From positions 24,130 to 88,129 of the forward strand of contig PLOR01000010.1 of NCBI GenBank assembly GCA_003142185.1: DNA of 64,000 bases. The letters are read 5' to 3'. The stretch comes from Bryobacterales bacterium. GTDB taxonomy: Bacteria; Acidobacteriota; Terriglobia; Bryobacterales; Bryobacteraceae. A program made the position numbers and the translations under genes. Position 1 is the first letter of the stretch. Each line of letters begins with the position of its first letter. The notes below the pieces were generated by a model. The model saw only the letters and a program-made list of their open reading frames with translations. It searched no databases and was not told the origin of the DNA. This document shows positions 8,148 through 17,192 of this stretch, one piece after another.

Positions 8148-9182
8148 CTATCCCAGCAGCCGGTTCAATTCCCTCACCACGGCGAAGGCGTCGGCTACGT
8201 AAACCACGTCGGCTTTGCCGCGGGACCAGCCGCAGTTGGGATCGAGATTTACGGCGCGACGTTCGGTGACGAAGCGCCAGCCGACCACGTGGGGCTCTTC
8301 GCCGTGGCAGCAGGTGGAGAGTCCCTTTTGATGGCGCGGCGTGGAGCCGGTTTGGCCCACCTGGTTGAGATGTGTCATAAAGGGCAGCACGGCTTGGCCT
8401 TCACCGCTCAAATCGACCAACGATTTGCTGCCGCCGAGCGAGGCTTGGGCGCCGCGCAACGCACCGAGGATGAGCAGCTGCGCTTCCTCCACATGCACCG
8501 CGCCATCGGGCTGCTTCTTGGTCCAGCCGGCGCCGGCTACGAAAAGCAGCTTGGCATCGGGACGGATGGTCTGCTCATCGGCCTTGGGCGCCTGAATGCC
8601 GGTGACGGTGGTGCGCGACTGCGGCGCTTCGACCGCGACAAACTCTACCTGCGCCGAGCCGGCCGCCCTCGCCGGCGTTGCTTGAGGTGTCGCTTCGCTC
8701 CATGGCGCGAAGCAGCCGGCATCGAGAAGCACCAGCCAGGGGCGCGCGGTGCGCGTCAAAACCGCTTCCATGCGCTGCCGGTAGAACCAGCGATTGACGG
8801 CCGGGGCGCCATCGCGCTCGGCCAGGCCCGTGGCGTGCGTGTCGATTCTGCCGCCCAACCGGTATGCCACGCCGGGAAGCGCGCGCGCCCATCGCGCGGT
8901 GGCGGGCGCCAGCACAATGGCGGCGCCGGCGGCGCGGGCAATCGCCTCTGCCGCGGCGGCATCGGTCGAGTAGCGCGGCTGGGTGAACGGCTCGCCGGTG
9001 ACGGCCAGTATTCGCCGCGCTCCCGCGGCAGCGGCCAGGTTGGCGGCGGGTTCCACCGCGCCGCCCACCAGTCCGACGGTCAATTCACCGCCCAGCTCGA
9101 GCGCGGCAGTGAGAGCCTCCAGGGCCGGCTTGGCCAGCGTGCCATCGGCTTCGGTATGGGCCAAAAGTAAAATGGATTCCAT
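8148..9182 (-). CDS. etfA: Divergent electron transfer flavoprotein alpha subunit
   Basis: The 344-residue protein follows etfB with a 1-bp gap and starts at ATG 9182 after GGGAGGAATAAC. ETF-alpha accepts electrons from dehydrogenases through FAD and passes them to a quinone reductase. The N-terminal Rossmann-like half is recognisable (AHTEADGTLAKPALEALTAA). The C-terminal FAD domain keeps QVGQTG and an N-x-D-P segment (AVNLDPN), but the usual GISGAIQH block is replaced by CCHGEEPHVVGWRF, with extra Cys and His. So the FAD site may be altered. Partners are probably etfB and perhaps the acyl-CoA dehydrogenase and FixC-like protein at 48091-52133. Family membership is fairly sure; cofactor properties are not. 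Confidence 0.78.
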   Translation of the reverse strand: MESILLLAHTEADGTLAKPALEALTAALELGGELTVGLVGGAVEPAANLAAAAGARRILAVTGEPFTQPRYSTDAAAAEAIARAAGAAIVLAPATARWARALPGVAYRLGGRIDTHATGLAERDGAPAVNRWFYRQRMEAVLTRTARPWLVLLDAGCFAPWSEATPQATPARAAGSAQVEFVAVEAPQSRTTVTGIQAPKADEQTIRPDAKLLFVAGAGWTKKQPDGAVHVEEAQLLILGALRGAQASLGGSKSLVDLSGEGQAVLPFMTHLNQVGQTGSTPRHQKGLSTCCHGEEPHVVGWRFVTERRAVNLDPNCGWSRGKADVVYVADAFAVVRELNRLLG

Positions 9183-9183
9183 G

Positions 9184-9996
9184 TTATTCCTCCCGTATCC
9201 AGGCGACGATTTCGCGCGCGATCTGTTCCGGCGCCATGTTCTTTTCGATGCGCGTCTCGCGCTGCTGCTTGGGCAGGCTGACCGAAACGAAACGCAGGCC
9301 CGCATCGGCCGCGGTAGCTGCTTTTGCCCGCTGCAATGCCGGCATGACGGTCTTCATATTGGCCATGCCAACCTGCGGATTGTTGCGCGGCTCGGGCAGG
9401 AAACCGGTGGCCCAGCCCAACGCCGCGGGCGGCGCGGTGCACACCGAAACCTGGTGGCGGCCGCCTTCGATACGTTCCAGCACCTCGAAGCTGCCATCCT
9501 CGCGCACCGCGATCCGGTCCACGCCCTGAAACTGTTCGGTGATGCCGAGCCGTTCGGCTGTCATCTGTATGGTGGAACCGGCGCCGCGCGACGCCGATTC
9601 CCATCCGCCGAACAGCAGCAGCCGCGATTTATCGAGCCCGGGAATGGCTTCGATGGCCCCTGCCAGCGCCGCCGCGGTGGCAAAGGAATCGGTGAAGCCA
9701 GAGGCCGAGCCATCCAGAGCCACCAGCTCGAACGGCACCTTCTGCGCCACCGTCATCATCACTTGTTGCAGCTTGGCTTTGGGCCCCATGCTGACCAGCC
9801 AGACTTTGCTGCCCGGCTGCGCCAGCGCCAGGTGCGCGGCTTCATAGAGCGCGTGCGCGGCCCACGGGTCCAGCACCGCCGGCAACATCATTTCATTCTT
9901 GAGAGCGGGACCACCAGGACTGGTTACCGGCTCGAGGGTTTGTAACGGGTCGGGGACAATGCTGCCGCTGACCACGATCTGAAGGGAGGTGTTCAT
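9184..9996 (-). CDS. etfB: Divergent electron transfer flavoprotein beta subunit
   Basis: This 270-residue protein starts at ATG 9996 with GGAGATC upstream. It has the ETF-beta layout: an N-terminal strand with a conserved Pro-Asp (SGSIVPDP), the DPWAAHALYEAA segment where ETF-beta has its D-x-x-A-(L/V)E-x-A helix, and ERLGI after a glycine-rich stretch. The AMP-binding loop (normally near DGDTGQVGP) reads GWESASRGAGSTIQ, so nucleotide binding may differ. It lies 40 bp downstream of hisA on the same strand and could be read through from the his operon; a TATACT hexamer at 10010-10015 may give it its own promoter. Confidence 0.78.
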   Translation of the reverse strand: MNTSLQIVVSGSIVPDPLQTLEPVTSPGGPALKNEMMLPAVLDPWAAHALYEAAHLALAQPGSKVWLVSMGPKAKLQQVMMTVAQKVPFELVALDGSASGFTDSFATAAALAGAIEAIPGLDKSRLLLFGGWESASRGAGSTIQMTAERLGITEQFQGVDRIAVREDGSFEVLERIEGGRHQVSVCTAPPAALGWATGFLPEPRNNPQVGMANMKTVMPALQRAKAATAADAGLRFVSVSLPKQQRETRIEKNMAPEQIAREIVAWIREE

Positions 9997-10036
9997 TAGG
10001 CTGATCTCCAGTATAATCGGGCTCGTCCGTCTCGAT

Positions 10037-10735
10037 CTACGCGGCCAGCTTCGCCAGTTCGTCCAGGCTCAAGCGGCCGGTGTAGATGGCCATGCCGAGC
10101 GCCGCGTTCACGTTCATGTCGAGCAGCGCGCGCACTTCGTCCAACGTGGTGATGCCGCCGGCGGCGGTGAGTTCGAGCGTGGTGGCCGCGCGCAGACGGC
10201 GAAACCACGCGAGGTCGGTGCCCTGCATCATGCCTTCCCGATCCACCCAGGTGGCCAGGAAGCCGCCGCAATAGGGTTCGAGCAAGCCCAGCATCCGCTC
10301 GGCGGTGAACTCCGTGGCTTCCTGCCAGCCCTTGACCACGATGCGGCCGTCTTTCGAATCAACCGCGATCAGCAGCCGTTCGCGGCCGATGGCGCGCCCG
10401 AGTTCGCTCAGAAACGCTTCGTCGATTCCTTGCGCAGTGAAGGCCGCGGTGCCCACGATCACCTTGTGCGCACCCTGTTCGAGGAGCGCCCGCGCGCGCT
10501 CCACCGTGCGCACCCCGCCGCCCACGCGCGTAACCGCGCGCGCCGCCAGCATGCGGACCGACTCCGCATTGGAACCGCGGCCCATCGCGGCGTCCAGATC
10601 GATCACCTGGATTTCCGGAAACTTGGCGAAGCGGCGCAGCATCTCTTCCGGGGAATCGGCTTCGAGCGCCTTCTCGCGGCCCTGCACCAGTTGCACCACC
10701 TTGCCGTCCATCAGATCGATGCAAGGGAAAATCAT
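10037..10735 (-). CDS. hisA: ProFAR isomerase (histidine biosynthesis)
   Basis: HisA isomerises ProFAR to PRFAR, the fourth step of histidine synthesis. The 232-residue (beta/alpha)8 barrel has the N-terminal [17 protein letters not shown] with the catalytic Asp, the phosphate loop GGGVRT, and IAVDSKDG with the second acid. It starts at ATG 10735 inside an ATGA overlap with the hisF stop, so translation is coupled. It is the last his gene of the operon. Confidence 0.95.
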   Translation of the reverse strand: MIFPCIDLMDGKVVQLVQGREKALEADSPEEMLRRFAKFPEIQVIDLDAAMGRGSNAESVRMLAARAVTRVGGGVRTVERARALLEQGAHKVIVGTAAFTAQGIDEAFLSELGRAIGRERLLIAVDSKDGRIVVKGWQEATEFTAERMLGLLEPYCGGFLATWVDREGMMQGTDLAWFRRLRAATTLELTAAGGITTLDEVRALLDMNVNAALGMAIYTGRLSLDELAKLAA

Positions 10736-11496
10736 CCGCTCATCCTCATCGGAATGCCGTGCCGGTCGAGCTCTTCCTTCAACTGGTTCACGGTATAAGT
10801 TCCGTAATGGAAGATGGAGGCCGCTAGCGCCGCGTCGGCGCAGCCTTCCGTCAGCACGCGCACGAAATGCTCCGGCTTGCCGGCGCCGCCGGAAGCGATG
10901 ATGGGGATTCGGGTGGCGGAGGAAACCGCACGGGTCAGCGCGCAATCGAAACCGTCCTGCACGCCATCTGTGTCCATGGAAGTGAGCAGGATTTCGCCCG
11001 CGCCCAGGGCTTCGCCCCGCGCCGCCCATTCGATGACATCGGTGCCCTCATCGTCGCGGCCGCCGCGCGTGAATACGTGCCACTGCCCGGGCGCGTGGCG
11101 GCGCGCGTCGATCGCCAGCACCACCGCCTGCGCGCCGAATTCCAGGCTCAATTCGGTGATCAGCTCCGGCCGCCGCACCGCGGCCGTGTTGACGGAGACT
11201 TTGTCGGCGCCCGCCATGAGAATGCCGCGCGCATCCGCCACCGAGCGGATGCCGCCGCCCACCGCCAGCGGGATAAACACTTTCCGCGCCGTGCGTTCGA
11301 CCACGCCCGCCATGATTTCGCGCGCGTCGCTGGACGCCGTGATATCGAGAAACACCAGTTCGTCGGCGCCGTCGCGGTTATAACGATCCGCCAACTCGAC
11401 CGGGTCGCCGGCATCGCGCAGATTTACGAAATTGACGCCCTTGACCACGCGGCCGCCAGTGACATCGAGACAGGGAATGATCCGTTTCGCCAGCAC
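10732..11496 (-). CDS. hisF: Imidazole glycerol phosphate synthase cyclase subunit
   Basis: HisF is the barrel half of IGP synthase; it uses ammonia from HisH to turn PRFAR into IGP and AICAR. The 254-residue protein starts [12 protein letters not shown] (catalytic Asp11) and has [24 protein letters not shown] and LAIDARR, all standard. The GTG start at 11496 directly abuts the hisH stop, fitting the stoichiometric HisH-HisF complex. It overlaps hisA by 4 bp. Confidence 0.96.
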   Translation of the reverse strand: MLAKRIIPCLDVTGGRVVKGVNFVNLRDAGDPVELADRYNRDGADELVFLDITASSDAREIMAGVVERTARKVFIPLAVGGGIRSVADARGILMAGADKVSVNTAAVRRPELITELSLEFGAQAVVLAIDARRHAPGQWHVFTRGGRDDEGTDVIEWAARGEALGAGEILLTSMDTDGVQDGFDCALTRAVSSATRIPIIASGGAGKPEHFVRVLTEGCADAALAASIFHYGTYTVNQLKEELDRHGIPMRMSG

Positions 11497-12090
11497 TCAC
11501 ATCTCCACAAAATTCCGCACAATCTTCAATCCGACCGGCCCGGACTTCTCCGGATGGAATTGCACGCCGAAGACGTTGCCGGCTTCGAGCGCCGCCGTGT
11601 ATGGGGCGGCGTAGGTGCAGATCGCAGCCGCGCGTGCGTCCACCGGCACGTAATAGCTGTGCGCGAAGTACACAAACGGCCGGCCGGGCAAATCGCGCAC
11701 CAGCTTCGACTCCGGTTTCACTTCCAATTCGTTCCAACCCATGTGCGGTACGCGTGCGTCACTCGGGAAGCGGCGCACAACGCCGGCGTACAGTCCCAAG
11801 CCGCGCACCTCAGGCGCTTCTTCGCTGGCTTCAAACAGCGCCTGCAAACCGAGGCAGATCCCCAGAAACGGCACACCGGCGCGGATGCGTTCCACCAGCG
11901 CCGCGCGCACATCCAGCTCATCCAGCGCCCGCATCATCTGGCCAAAATGACCCACGCCGGGGAGCAGAATCTTGTCCGCCCGCCGCAAGCCCTCGCAGTC
12001 CCGCACCAGCGTGTAGGCGCAGCCCAACTCCGCCAGCGTGTTTTCGACCGACCGCAAATTGCCTGCCCCGTAATCGAAGATGGTGATCAT
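11497..12090 (-). CDS. hisH: Imidazole glycerol phosphate synthase glutaminase subunit
   Basis: HisH is the class I glutamine amidotransferase that feeds ammonia to HisF. The 197-residue protein has the nucleophile Cys79 in GVPFLGICLGLQ, the HMGWNELE and YFAHSYYV strands, and the His-Glu dyad in FGVQFHPEKSG. Start ATG 12090 has GGAG five bases upstream. The 121-bp gap to hisB is the only substantial break in the his operon and holds a palindromic repeat. Confidence 0.96.
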   Translation of the reverse strand: MITIFDYGAGNLRSVENTLAELGCAYTLVRDCEGLRRADKILLPGVGHFGQMMRALDELDVRAALVERIRAGVPFLGICLGLQALFEASEEAPEVRGLGLYAGVVRRFPSDARVPHMGWNELEVKPESKLVRDLPGRPFVYFAHSYYVPVDARAAAICTYAAPYTAALEAGNVFGVQFHPEKSGPVGLKIVRNFVEM

Positions 12091-12103
12091 GAAAGCTCCG
12101 TCG

Positions 12104-12199
12104 CGGCGAGGGCAGTCGTGCCGACATTTCTTGAAGTTCGCTGAGCGAAGAAACGTCGAGACGACTCTCGACGCTGCAGGCAAGACTGCCCGCGCCACG
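12104..12199. repeat. Palindromic repeat inside the his operon
   Basis: The hisB-hisH gap carries nested inverted repeats: CGTCGAGACGACTCTCGACG at about 12154-12173, flanked by GGCAGTC/GACTGCC arms that end in GCGCCAC. The downstream 55 bp closely match 8090-8147. It interrupts an otherwise overlapping operon, so it was probably inserted there and must be tolerated in the transcript. Confidence 0.6.
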
Positions 12200-12211
12200 G
12201 CCACGCCCGCT

Positions 12212-12799
12212 TCATAGCAACCCCTTCGTCGAAGGCAACTGCCCCTTCAACCGCGCATCTTTCGAGCACGCATACTGCATCGCCCTGGCCCAGCATTTGA
12301 AAATCGCCTCGACCTTGTGATGGCTCGACCGGCCGTACATCACCTTGGCGTGCAGATTCGCGCCCGCGTGATTCACGAAGCCGCCAAAGAAATCTTCCAG
12401 CAGTTCGGCCTGCAAATCTCCCACCAGCCGCACACGCACCAGGTCTTTGTAGACCAGCGTCGGCCGGCCGCCCAGATCCACCGCCACCACCGCCAGCGTT
12501 TCGTCCATCGGCAACACAAAATACCCGGCGCGATTGATGCCTCTGCGGTCGCCCAGCGCCTGCGCGAAAAGCTGGCCCAGAACGATCCCCACGTCTTCCA
12601 CCGTGTGGTGCTGGTCGACATCCAGGTCGCCTTCGGCGTGAAGCTTCAGGTCGAAGCCGCCGTGCTTGGCGAACAGCTCCAGCATGTGATCGAGAAAACG
12701 AACGCCGGTCGATATCTCATAACGGCCGAGGCCTTCGATCTTCAACCGGCCCGCGATGCGCGTCTCCTTGGTGTCGCGGCGAATAGCGGCCTGTCTCAT
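12212..12799 (-). CDS. hisB: Imidazoleglycerol-phosphate dehydratase
   Basis: HisB dehydrates IGP to imidazole acetol phosphate. This 195-residue monofunctional form has both manganese-binding repeats: [16 protein letters not shown] with [12 protein letters not shown], and [25 protein letters not shown]. The phosphatase half found in E. coli HisB is not fused; instead a separate HAD phosphatase gene lies directly upstream and overlaps by 4 bp (ATGA). Confidence 0.96.
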   Translation of the reverse strand: MRQAAIRRDTKETRIAGRLKIEGLGRYEISTGVRFLDHMLELFAKHGGFDLKLHAEGDLDVDQHHTVEDVGIVLGQLFAQALGDRRGINRAGYFVLPMDETLAVVAVDLGGRPTLVYKDLVRVRLVGDLQAELLEDFFGGFVNHAGANLHAKVMYGRSSHHKVEAIFKCWARAMQYACSKDARLKGQLPSTKGLL

Positions 12800-13476
12800 T
12801 CTGCGAACACCTCTTCGAGATAGTTGATGTCATCGACAATGGCGTACGCGCCCTGCTCCTGAAAAAGAAAGACCAGGTCGATGTAGAGCGGGTTGGAGGG
12901 CGGCGCAATTCCGATGAACGGCGCGCCGGCTGCGCGCGCGCATCGCGCGTCATCCACCGTGTCGCCCACGTAGTAAGCTTTCGCGCCGGGGTTCGCGTCG
13001 AGTATTTGCAGCAAGCCCTCCGGATCCGGCTTGTGCCGCCGCACCTCATCCATGCCGACGATGGGCGAAAACTCGAGCTCCGGCGCGAACCGCTGTAGGG
13101 TCAGCTCGGCTTCCCACTTCGGCCGCCCGGTGAAGAGCGCGAAACGAAATTGCCGGTTGAGTTTTTCGAGCGTCCCCGGCCGTGCCACCCACTGCTCGCG
13201 CAGCATCAGGCCATCCGTTCCATTGCCATGGAAAATCGACTGGAAGTGCACCTTCACTTGCTCAAATGGCGTGTCGACGCCCGCTTCGGCGACGATGTGG
13301 TGCGACAATTTCCAATCGTCGTTCCAACCGCCCTGGTTCTTGAACTGCTGAATTTCGGCGGGCGCGAGCCGGCGGCCGGTGAAATGCTCCACCGTGCGCG
13401 CGATGGTCTCGCGGTAGGATTCCGTGACGTCCACCAGCACGCCGTCCATATCGAAAATCAGGATCGGTTGACTCAT
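12796..13476 (-). CDS. HAD-superfamily phosphatase in his operon, candidate histidinol-phosphatase
   Basis: The 226-residue protein starts at ATG 13476 and has all four HAD motifs: FDMDGVLVD (nucleophile Asp9, acid Asp11), LFTGRP, the Lys of RRHKPDPEG, and [10 protein letters not shown]. The helical cap places it in subfamily IA. It sits between hisC and hisB with ATGA overlaps on both sides. Histidine synthesis needs a histidinol-phosphatase and none other is present here; HAD and PHP enzymes both fill this role in known organisms. Assignment as HolPase is therefore inferred from context. A different small phosphate ester substrate is possible. Confidence 0.85.
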   Translation of the reverse strand: MSQPILIFDMDGVLVDVTESYRETIARTVEHFTGRRLAPAEIQQFKNQGGWNDDWKLSHHIVAEAGVDTPFEQVKVHFQSIFHGNGTDGLMLREQWVARPGTLEKLNRQFRFALFTGRPKWEAELTLQRFAPELEFSPIVGMDEVRRHKPDPEGLLQILDANPGAKAYYVGDTVDDARCARAAGAPFIGIAPPSNPLYIDLVFLFQEQGAYAIVDDINYLEEVFAE

Positions 13477-14558
13477 CGTTGCCAGATCTTCTCGAGCGCT
13501 TCCAGCAAACGCCGGGTCTGCTCGCGCGTGCCAACCGTGATGCGGACGCACCCGGGCGCTTCGTAGCTGCGGTCGCGCACCAGGATGGCCTGCGCGCCCA
13601 GCGCCTTGCACACCTCCAGCGCACGCGCGCCAAAGCTCCCCAAAACGAAATTCGCCGAGCTGGGGATGTAACGGATGCCCAGCTTTTCCAGGCCATAGCA
13701 CAACAGTTCGCGCGCGGCCAGCACTTCGGCCACGTAGGTCCGGACATAGTCCGCGTCCGCCACCGCCGCCTGCGCCGCAATCACCGCCAGCGAGTTCACG
13801 CTGTAGGGCGATTGCGCCTTGTGCAGCAAGCGAACATTCGCCTCGTGCGAAAACAGGCAGCCCAGCCGCATGCCCGCCATGCCGAACACTTTCGAAAACG
13901 TGCGGCTCACGAACAGGTTCGGCACGCGCTCGATTTCGCCGAGCGCCGTCACGCCGCTGAACTCGAAGTATGCTTCGTCGACCAGCACCACACACTTGCG
14001 CGCGCGGTGCAGAATGCGCTCGATCCCTAATAGCGAAACGCCGGTTCCGGTTGGGTTGTTGGGATTCGCCAGCAGGATGGCGCGCGTTTCCGGCGTGATC
14101 GCCTCCAGCAGCGCATCCAGCGGAAACTCCATCCCCGGCGGCGCGTATTCCACTTCGCGAATCCGCGCGCCCGCAACTTCCGCGTAGAAGCGATACATGG
14201 CGTAGGCCGGCTTCAGCAGCAGCACTTCCTGGTGATCGTCCACGTAGGTGTTGATGAAAACCTGGATCGCCTCATCGGTGCCGTTGGTAAAAACGAACTG
14301 CTCCGGCCGCACGCCGAAATAACTCGCAATCGTCTGTTTGGCGTCGCCGTATTCCGGATACACTGCCAGGCTCGCCGCATCGAGCGCTTGAGCCAGCGCT
14401 TCGATCACGCGCGGCGAGCAGCCCACCGTGTTTTCGTTGAAGTCCAGCCGCAGTTTGCCCGCGCGCCCCGCCGTGGGCGGCGAATAGGGCGCCATGGCCA
14501 GCACGGCCGGCCGCGGCTGAATGGCGCCTCGCGGCAGCTTGGGCGGTTTACCGCGCAT
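13473..14558 (-). CDS. hisC: Histidinol-phosphate aminotransferase
   Basis: HisC is a PLP-dependent class II aminotransferase making histidinol phosphate from imidazole acetol phosphate and glutamate. The 361-residue protein has LDFNENTVGCSP, the ANPNNPTG loop, VDEAYFEF and the PLP Lys223 in SRTFSKVFGMAGMRLG, with C-terminal VRITVGTREQ. It overlaps hisD by 11 bp and the HAD gene by 4 bp. Confidence 0.95.
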   Translation of the reverse strand: MRGKPPKLPRGAIQPRPAVLAMAPYSPPTAGRAGKLRLDFNENTVGCSPRVIEALAQALDAASLAVYPEYGDAKQTIASYFGVRPEQFVFTNGTDEAIQVFINTYVDDHQEVLLLKPAYAMYRFYAEVAGARIREVEYAPPGMEFPLDALLEAITPETRAILLANPNNPTGTGVSLLGIERILHRARKCVVLVDEAYFEFSGVTALGEIERVPNLFVSRTFSKVFGMAGMRLGCLFSHEANVRLLHKAQSPYSVNSLAVIAAQAAVADADYVRTYVAEVLAARELLCYGLEKLGIRYIPSSANFVLGSFGARALEVCKALGAQAILVRDRSYEAPGCVRITVGTREQTRRLLEALEKIWQR

Positions 14559-15816
14559 TGGTCCGCACCTCCACCGATCGCGCGTGCGCTTCCAAGCCTT
14601 CGGCGCGCGCCAGGGTGACGATCGCCGGCTTGATTCGCGCCAATCCCGCCGCGCTCAATTGCTGCACGGAAATCACTTTGACGAAATCCGTCACCGCCAG
14701 GCCGCCGCGCACACGGGCCGCGCCGCTGGTGGGCAGCACGTGATTCGGTCCGGACGCATAGTCGCCCGCCGCTTCGGGGCTGTACGGTCCGACGAAGACG
14801 CTGCCAGCGTGCTCGATCCCAGCGAGCAGCCGCGCATCCGGGATGCTCAGGTGTTCCGGCGCGAAGCGGTTGGATATTTCCACCGCTTCCTCGATCGACC
14901 GCACCAGCACGATGGCGGAATTGCGCGCGATCGATTGCGCCGCCACGGCCGCGGTCGGCAGCGTGGCAAGCTGCCGCTCCACTTCTTTCGCCACCGCCGC
15001 CGCCAGCCGCCGCGAAGTCGTCAGCAGCAATGCCGTTGCGTCCACATCGTGCTCCGCCTGCGCGAGCAAATCGGCGGCCAGATAGCGTGGATCGCTCTCG
15101 GTTGCGATAATCAAAATCTCCGTCGGCCCGGCCACGAAGTCGATGCCCACTTCTCCCGCCAGCAGTTTTTTCGCCGCCGCCACGTAGATGTTGCCCGGCC
15201 CCACGATGCGGTCGGCCTTGGGCACGGTGCGCGTGCCGTATGCAAATGCCGCGATGGCTTGCGCGCCGCCCATTTCAAAGACGCGCGTGAGGCCCAGCAT
15301 TGCCGCCGTTCCCCACACCTGGTCCACCGGTTTGGGCGAGGCCACGCAGATGTTCGCGACCCCCGCCACCTGCGCCGGCACGGCTGTCATCAGAATCGTC
15401 GAAGGCAAGGGATAGCGCCCGGCCGGAACATAGGCGGCGACCGTCCCGAGTGGCCGGACCACTTGCCCTACGCGCACGCCGCCCGATTGCCGCATCCATG
15501 CCCGCGGCATCTGCCGCCGCGCGAAATCGCGTATGTTGGCGGCAGCGGTCCGCACCGCGCGCCGGAATTCCGGGCTCAGCCGCCGCCGCGCGGCCGCCAG
15601 ATCCTCTTCGGAAACGCGCACCGTGCGCCGTGCCAAGCCGTCGAACTTGCGCGCGTATTCGAGCAGCGCCCGGTCGCCGCGCTTGCGGACGTCTTCGAGG
15701 ATCGGCCGCACCACCGCCTCCGCCGCCTCCATCCGCGCCGCCCGCCGCGCAAACAGTGCGCTCGAATCTTCACTTTTGATAATGCGAATCACGGGGCTCT
15801 TGATAATCCGAATCAC
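14548..15816 (-). CDS. hisD: Histidinol dehydrogenase
   Basis: HisD oxidises histidinol to histidine in two NAD-dependent steps. The 422-residue zinc enzyme has [25 protein letters not shown], the AGPTEILI segment, AEHDVDA and the C-terminal zinc region with APEHLSI and [13 protein letters not shown]. The GTG start at 15816 lies in a GTGA overlap with the hisG stop. The N-terminus repeats itself (VIRIIKSP then VIRIIKSE), coded by a 24-bp direct repeat, so a second in-frame GTG at 15792 is also usable. Confidence 0.95.
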   Translation of the reverse strand: MIRIIKSPVIRIIKSEDSSALFARRAARMEAAEAVVRPILEDVRKRGDRALLEYARKFDGLARRTVRVSEEDLAAARRRLSPEFRRAVRTAAANIRDFARRQMPRAWMRQSGGVRVGQVVRPLGTVAAYVPAGRYPLPSTILMTAVPAQVAGVANICVASPKPVDQVWGTAAMLGLTRVFEMGGAQAIAAFAYGTRTVPKADRIVGPGNIYVAAAKKLLAGEVGIDFVAGPTEILIIATESDPRYLAADLLAQAEHDVDATALLLTTSRRLAAAVAKEVERQLATLPTAAVAAQSIARNSAIVLVRSIEEAVEISNRFAPEHLSIPDARLLAGIEHAGSVFVGPYSPEAAGDYASGPNHVLPTSGAARVRGGLAVTDFVKVISVQQLSAAGLARIKPAIVTLARAEGLEAHARSVEVRTNAR

Positions 15817-16682
15817 AGCACGATCTTGTTGAGCGGGTACTCCACGATTCCTTGCCCGCCCGCCTGCTTGAGCCGCGGAATGATATCGCGCACCGTCGAT
15901 TCATCGAGGATGGTGTTCACCGCCAGCCATTCCTCGTCGCTCAATTGTGAAATGGTGGGCCGCTTCAGCGCCGGCAGCACCGCCAGCACGGCCTTGAGGT
16001 CGTCCCGGTGTACGTTCAGCATCAGCCCCACTTTGCCCAGCGCGTTGATGGCGCCCTGCAGCAGCATCGTCATGTCTTCCAGCTTTCGCCGCTTGGCCGC
16101 GTCCTCCCACGACGCGCGGTTGGCGATCAATTGCGTGTTCGATTCCATCACCGTGTCGATGATTTTGAGCTTGTTGGCGCGCAGCGACGAGCCGGTTTCC
16201 GTCACCTCGACGATGGCATCGGCCAGCACCGGCGGCTTCACCTCCGTGGCGCCCCAGCTAAATTCCACTTTCGCCGCCACGCCGTGCCCGGCCAGGTAGC
16301 GCCGCGTGGTCTCCACCAGCTCGGTCGCGATGATCTTGCCTCCCAGGTCTTTCACGCTGAGGAACGGCGAGGCCTCCGGCACCGCCAGCACCCAGCGCAC
16401 TTTGCCGAAGCTCTGCTTGGCGTAGATCAGGTCCGCCACCGCGACCACTTGCGCGCCGTTCTCTTCGATCCAATCGCGGCCGGTCAGGCCCGCATCGAGA
16501 ATGCCGTCCTCCACGTAGCGCGCCATTTCCTGCGCCCGGATCAGCATGCACTCGATCTCCGGATCGTCGATGCCGGGAAAATACGACCGGCTGCTGGTGG
16601 TGATGACATACCCGGCGCGGCGGAACAGATCCACCGTGGCGTTTTCGAGGCTGCCTTTGGGGATGCCCAGTTTCAGTTTCAC
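15813..16682 (-). CDS. hisG: ATP phosphoribosyltransferase, long form
   Basis: HisG catalyses the first step, joining ATP and PRPP, and in its long form is inhibited by histidine through a C-terminal domain. The 289-residue length and C-terminus ([15 protein letters not shown]) show the long form, so no HisZ is needed. Motifs include [24 protein letters not shown] and the PRPP region [14 protein letters not shown]. The GTG start at 16682 overlaps the hisI stop by GTGA. Enzyme feedback and the transcript attenuator upstream of hisI would give two levels of control. Confidence 0.95.
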   Translation of the reverse strand: MKLKLGIPKGSLENATVDLFRRAGYVITTSSRSYFPGIDDPEIECMLIRAQEMARYVEDGILDAGLTGRDWIEENGAQVVAVADLIYAKQSFGKVRWVLAVPEASPFLSVKDLGGKIIATELVETTRRYLAGHGVAAKVEFSWGATEVKPPVLADAIVEVTETGSSLRANKLKIIDTVMESNTQLIANRASWEDAAKRRKLEDMTMLLQGAINALGKVGLMLNVHRDDLKAVLAVLPALKRPTISQLSDEEWLAVNTILDESTVRDIIPRLKQAGGQGIVEYPLNKIVL

Positions 16683-17059
16683 GCCTTGCCTCCGTAGACC
16701 GCTTTGGGATCGTAGGTCCGCTGGTCCACGACTTTCCAAACGCCCGAATCCAGGCGCCGGAAGAAGCAGCTTTCGTAGCCTTCATGGCAGACGCCGGGGC
16801 CCTGCGCTTCCACCTTCACCAGCACCGCATCGCGGTCGCAATCGACGGCGATTTCCTTCACCAGCAGCCGGTGGCCCGAGCTTTCGCCCTTCAGCCACAG
16901 CTTCTGCCGCGAACGGCTCCAGAAGGTCGCAAAGCCGCTTTCCACCGTCTTGCGAAAGGCCTCCTCATTCATGAAGCCGACCATCAGCACGCGGCCGCTC
17001 GAGTGGTCCTGGATAACGGCGGTGATTAGGCCGCCGGATTTTTCGAAATCGAGATTCAT
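16679..17059 (-). CDS. hisI: Phosphoribosyl-AMP cyclohydrolase
   Basis: HisI opens the adenine ring of PR-AMP. The 126-residue protein has [12 protein letters not shown], the [15 protein letters not shown] motif, and metal-binding DCDRDAVL with Cys of [15 protein letters not shown]. No HisE pyrophosphohydrolase domain is fused and no hisE gene is in the window. It is the first structural gene of the operon; ATG 17059 lies about 9 bp after the T-run of an intrinsic terminator and has no clear ribosome site. An upstream in-frame ATG at 17107 would have to read through the terminator stem and is less likely. Confidence 0.93.
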   Translation of the reverse strand: MNLDFEKSGGLITAVIQDHSSGRVLMVGFMNEEAFRKTVESGFATFWSRSRQKLWLKGESSGHRLLVKEIAVDCDRDAVLVKVEAQGPGVCHEGYESCFFRRLDSGVWKVVDQRTYDPKAVYGGKA

Positions 17060-17067
17060 CGGTAAAC

Positions 17068-17096
17068 AAAAAAAGCCCGCCGTTTTCGCGGCGGGC
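17068..17096 (-). terminator. Intrinsic terminator of the his attenuator
   Basis: On the minus strand, GCCCGCCG (17096-17089), loop CGAAAA, CGGCGGGC (17082-17075) and seven T form a perfect 8-bp GC stem with a U-tract. It lies between the leader peptide stop and the hisI start, so it would cut off the whole operon unless disrupted. The opposite strand has no T-run, which fixes the orientation. Confidence 0.9.
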
Positions 17097-17139
17097 GTCC
17101 TTTCCATGTGTTTAGTGGAAATTATTGCAGCGCCCGTCG
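17089..17139 (-). promoter_or_regulatory. His attenuator antiterminator pairing
   Basis: CGACGGGCG (17139-17131), inside the leader peptide just after the His codons, can pair with CGCCCGCCG (17097-17089): eight of nine positions match with one internal A-C mismatch. That pairing uses the 5' arm of the terminator and excludes it. A ribosome stalled at the His codons leaves this segment free; one that reaches the stop codon at 17122 covers it. The logic is that of classical his attenuation. Confidence 0.78.
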
Positions 17140-17184
17140 CGTGGAGAGATGGTGATGATGCCGCGCGAGGGTGACGCTTGCCAT
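17122..17184 (-). CDS. His operon leader peptide with four consecutive His codons
   Basis: A 21-codon frame on the minus strand encodes MASVTLARHHHHLSTRRALQ and stops at TAA. The four His codons (CAT CAT CAC CAT, 17160-17149) sit mid-peptide. The frame ends 25 bp before the terminator stem in front of hisI. Leader peptides of this kind act as histidine sensors: low charged tRNA-His stalls the ribosome and lets transcription continue. No Shine-Dalgarno site precedes the ATG, and the putative -10 box is so close that the message may be leaderless. Direct sequence reading; function inferred from the known his leader mechanism. Confidence 0.88.
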   Translation of the reverse strand: MASVTLARHHHHLSTRRALQ

Positions 17185-17192
17185 AAGAAAGT

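Noticed and set aside
10010..10015. TATACT as a firm promoter for etfBA
   Set aside because: No -35 is visible and the start would fall on the ribosome site; read-through from the his operon is equally likely, so it was not listed as a feature.
17060..17107. Earlier hisI start at ATG 17107
   Set aside because: It would place the attenuator terminator stem inside the coding region and has no ribosome site; the HisI homology begins after 17059.
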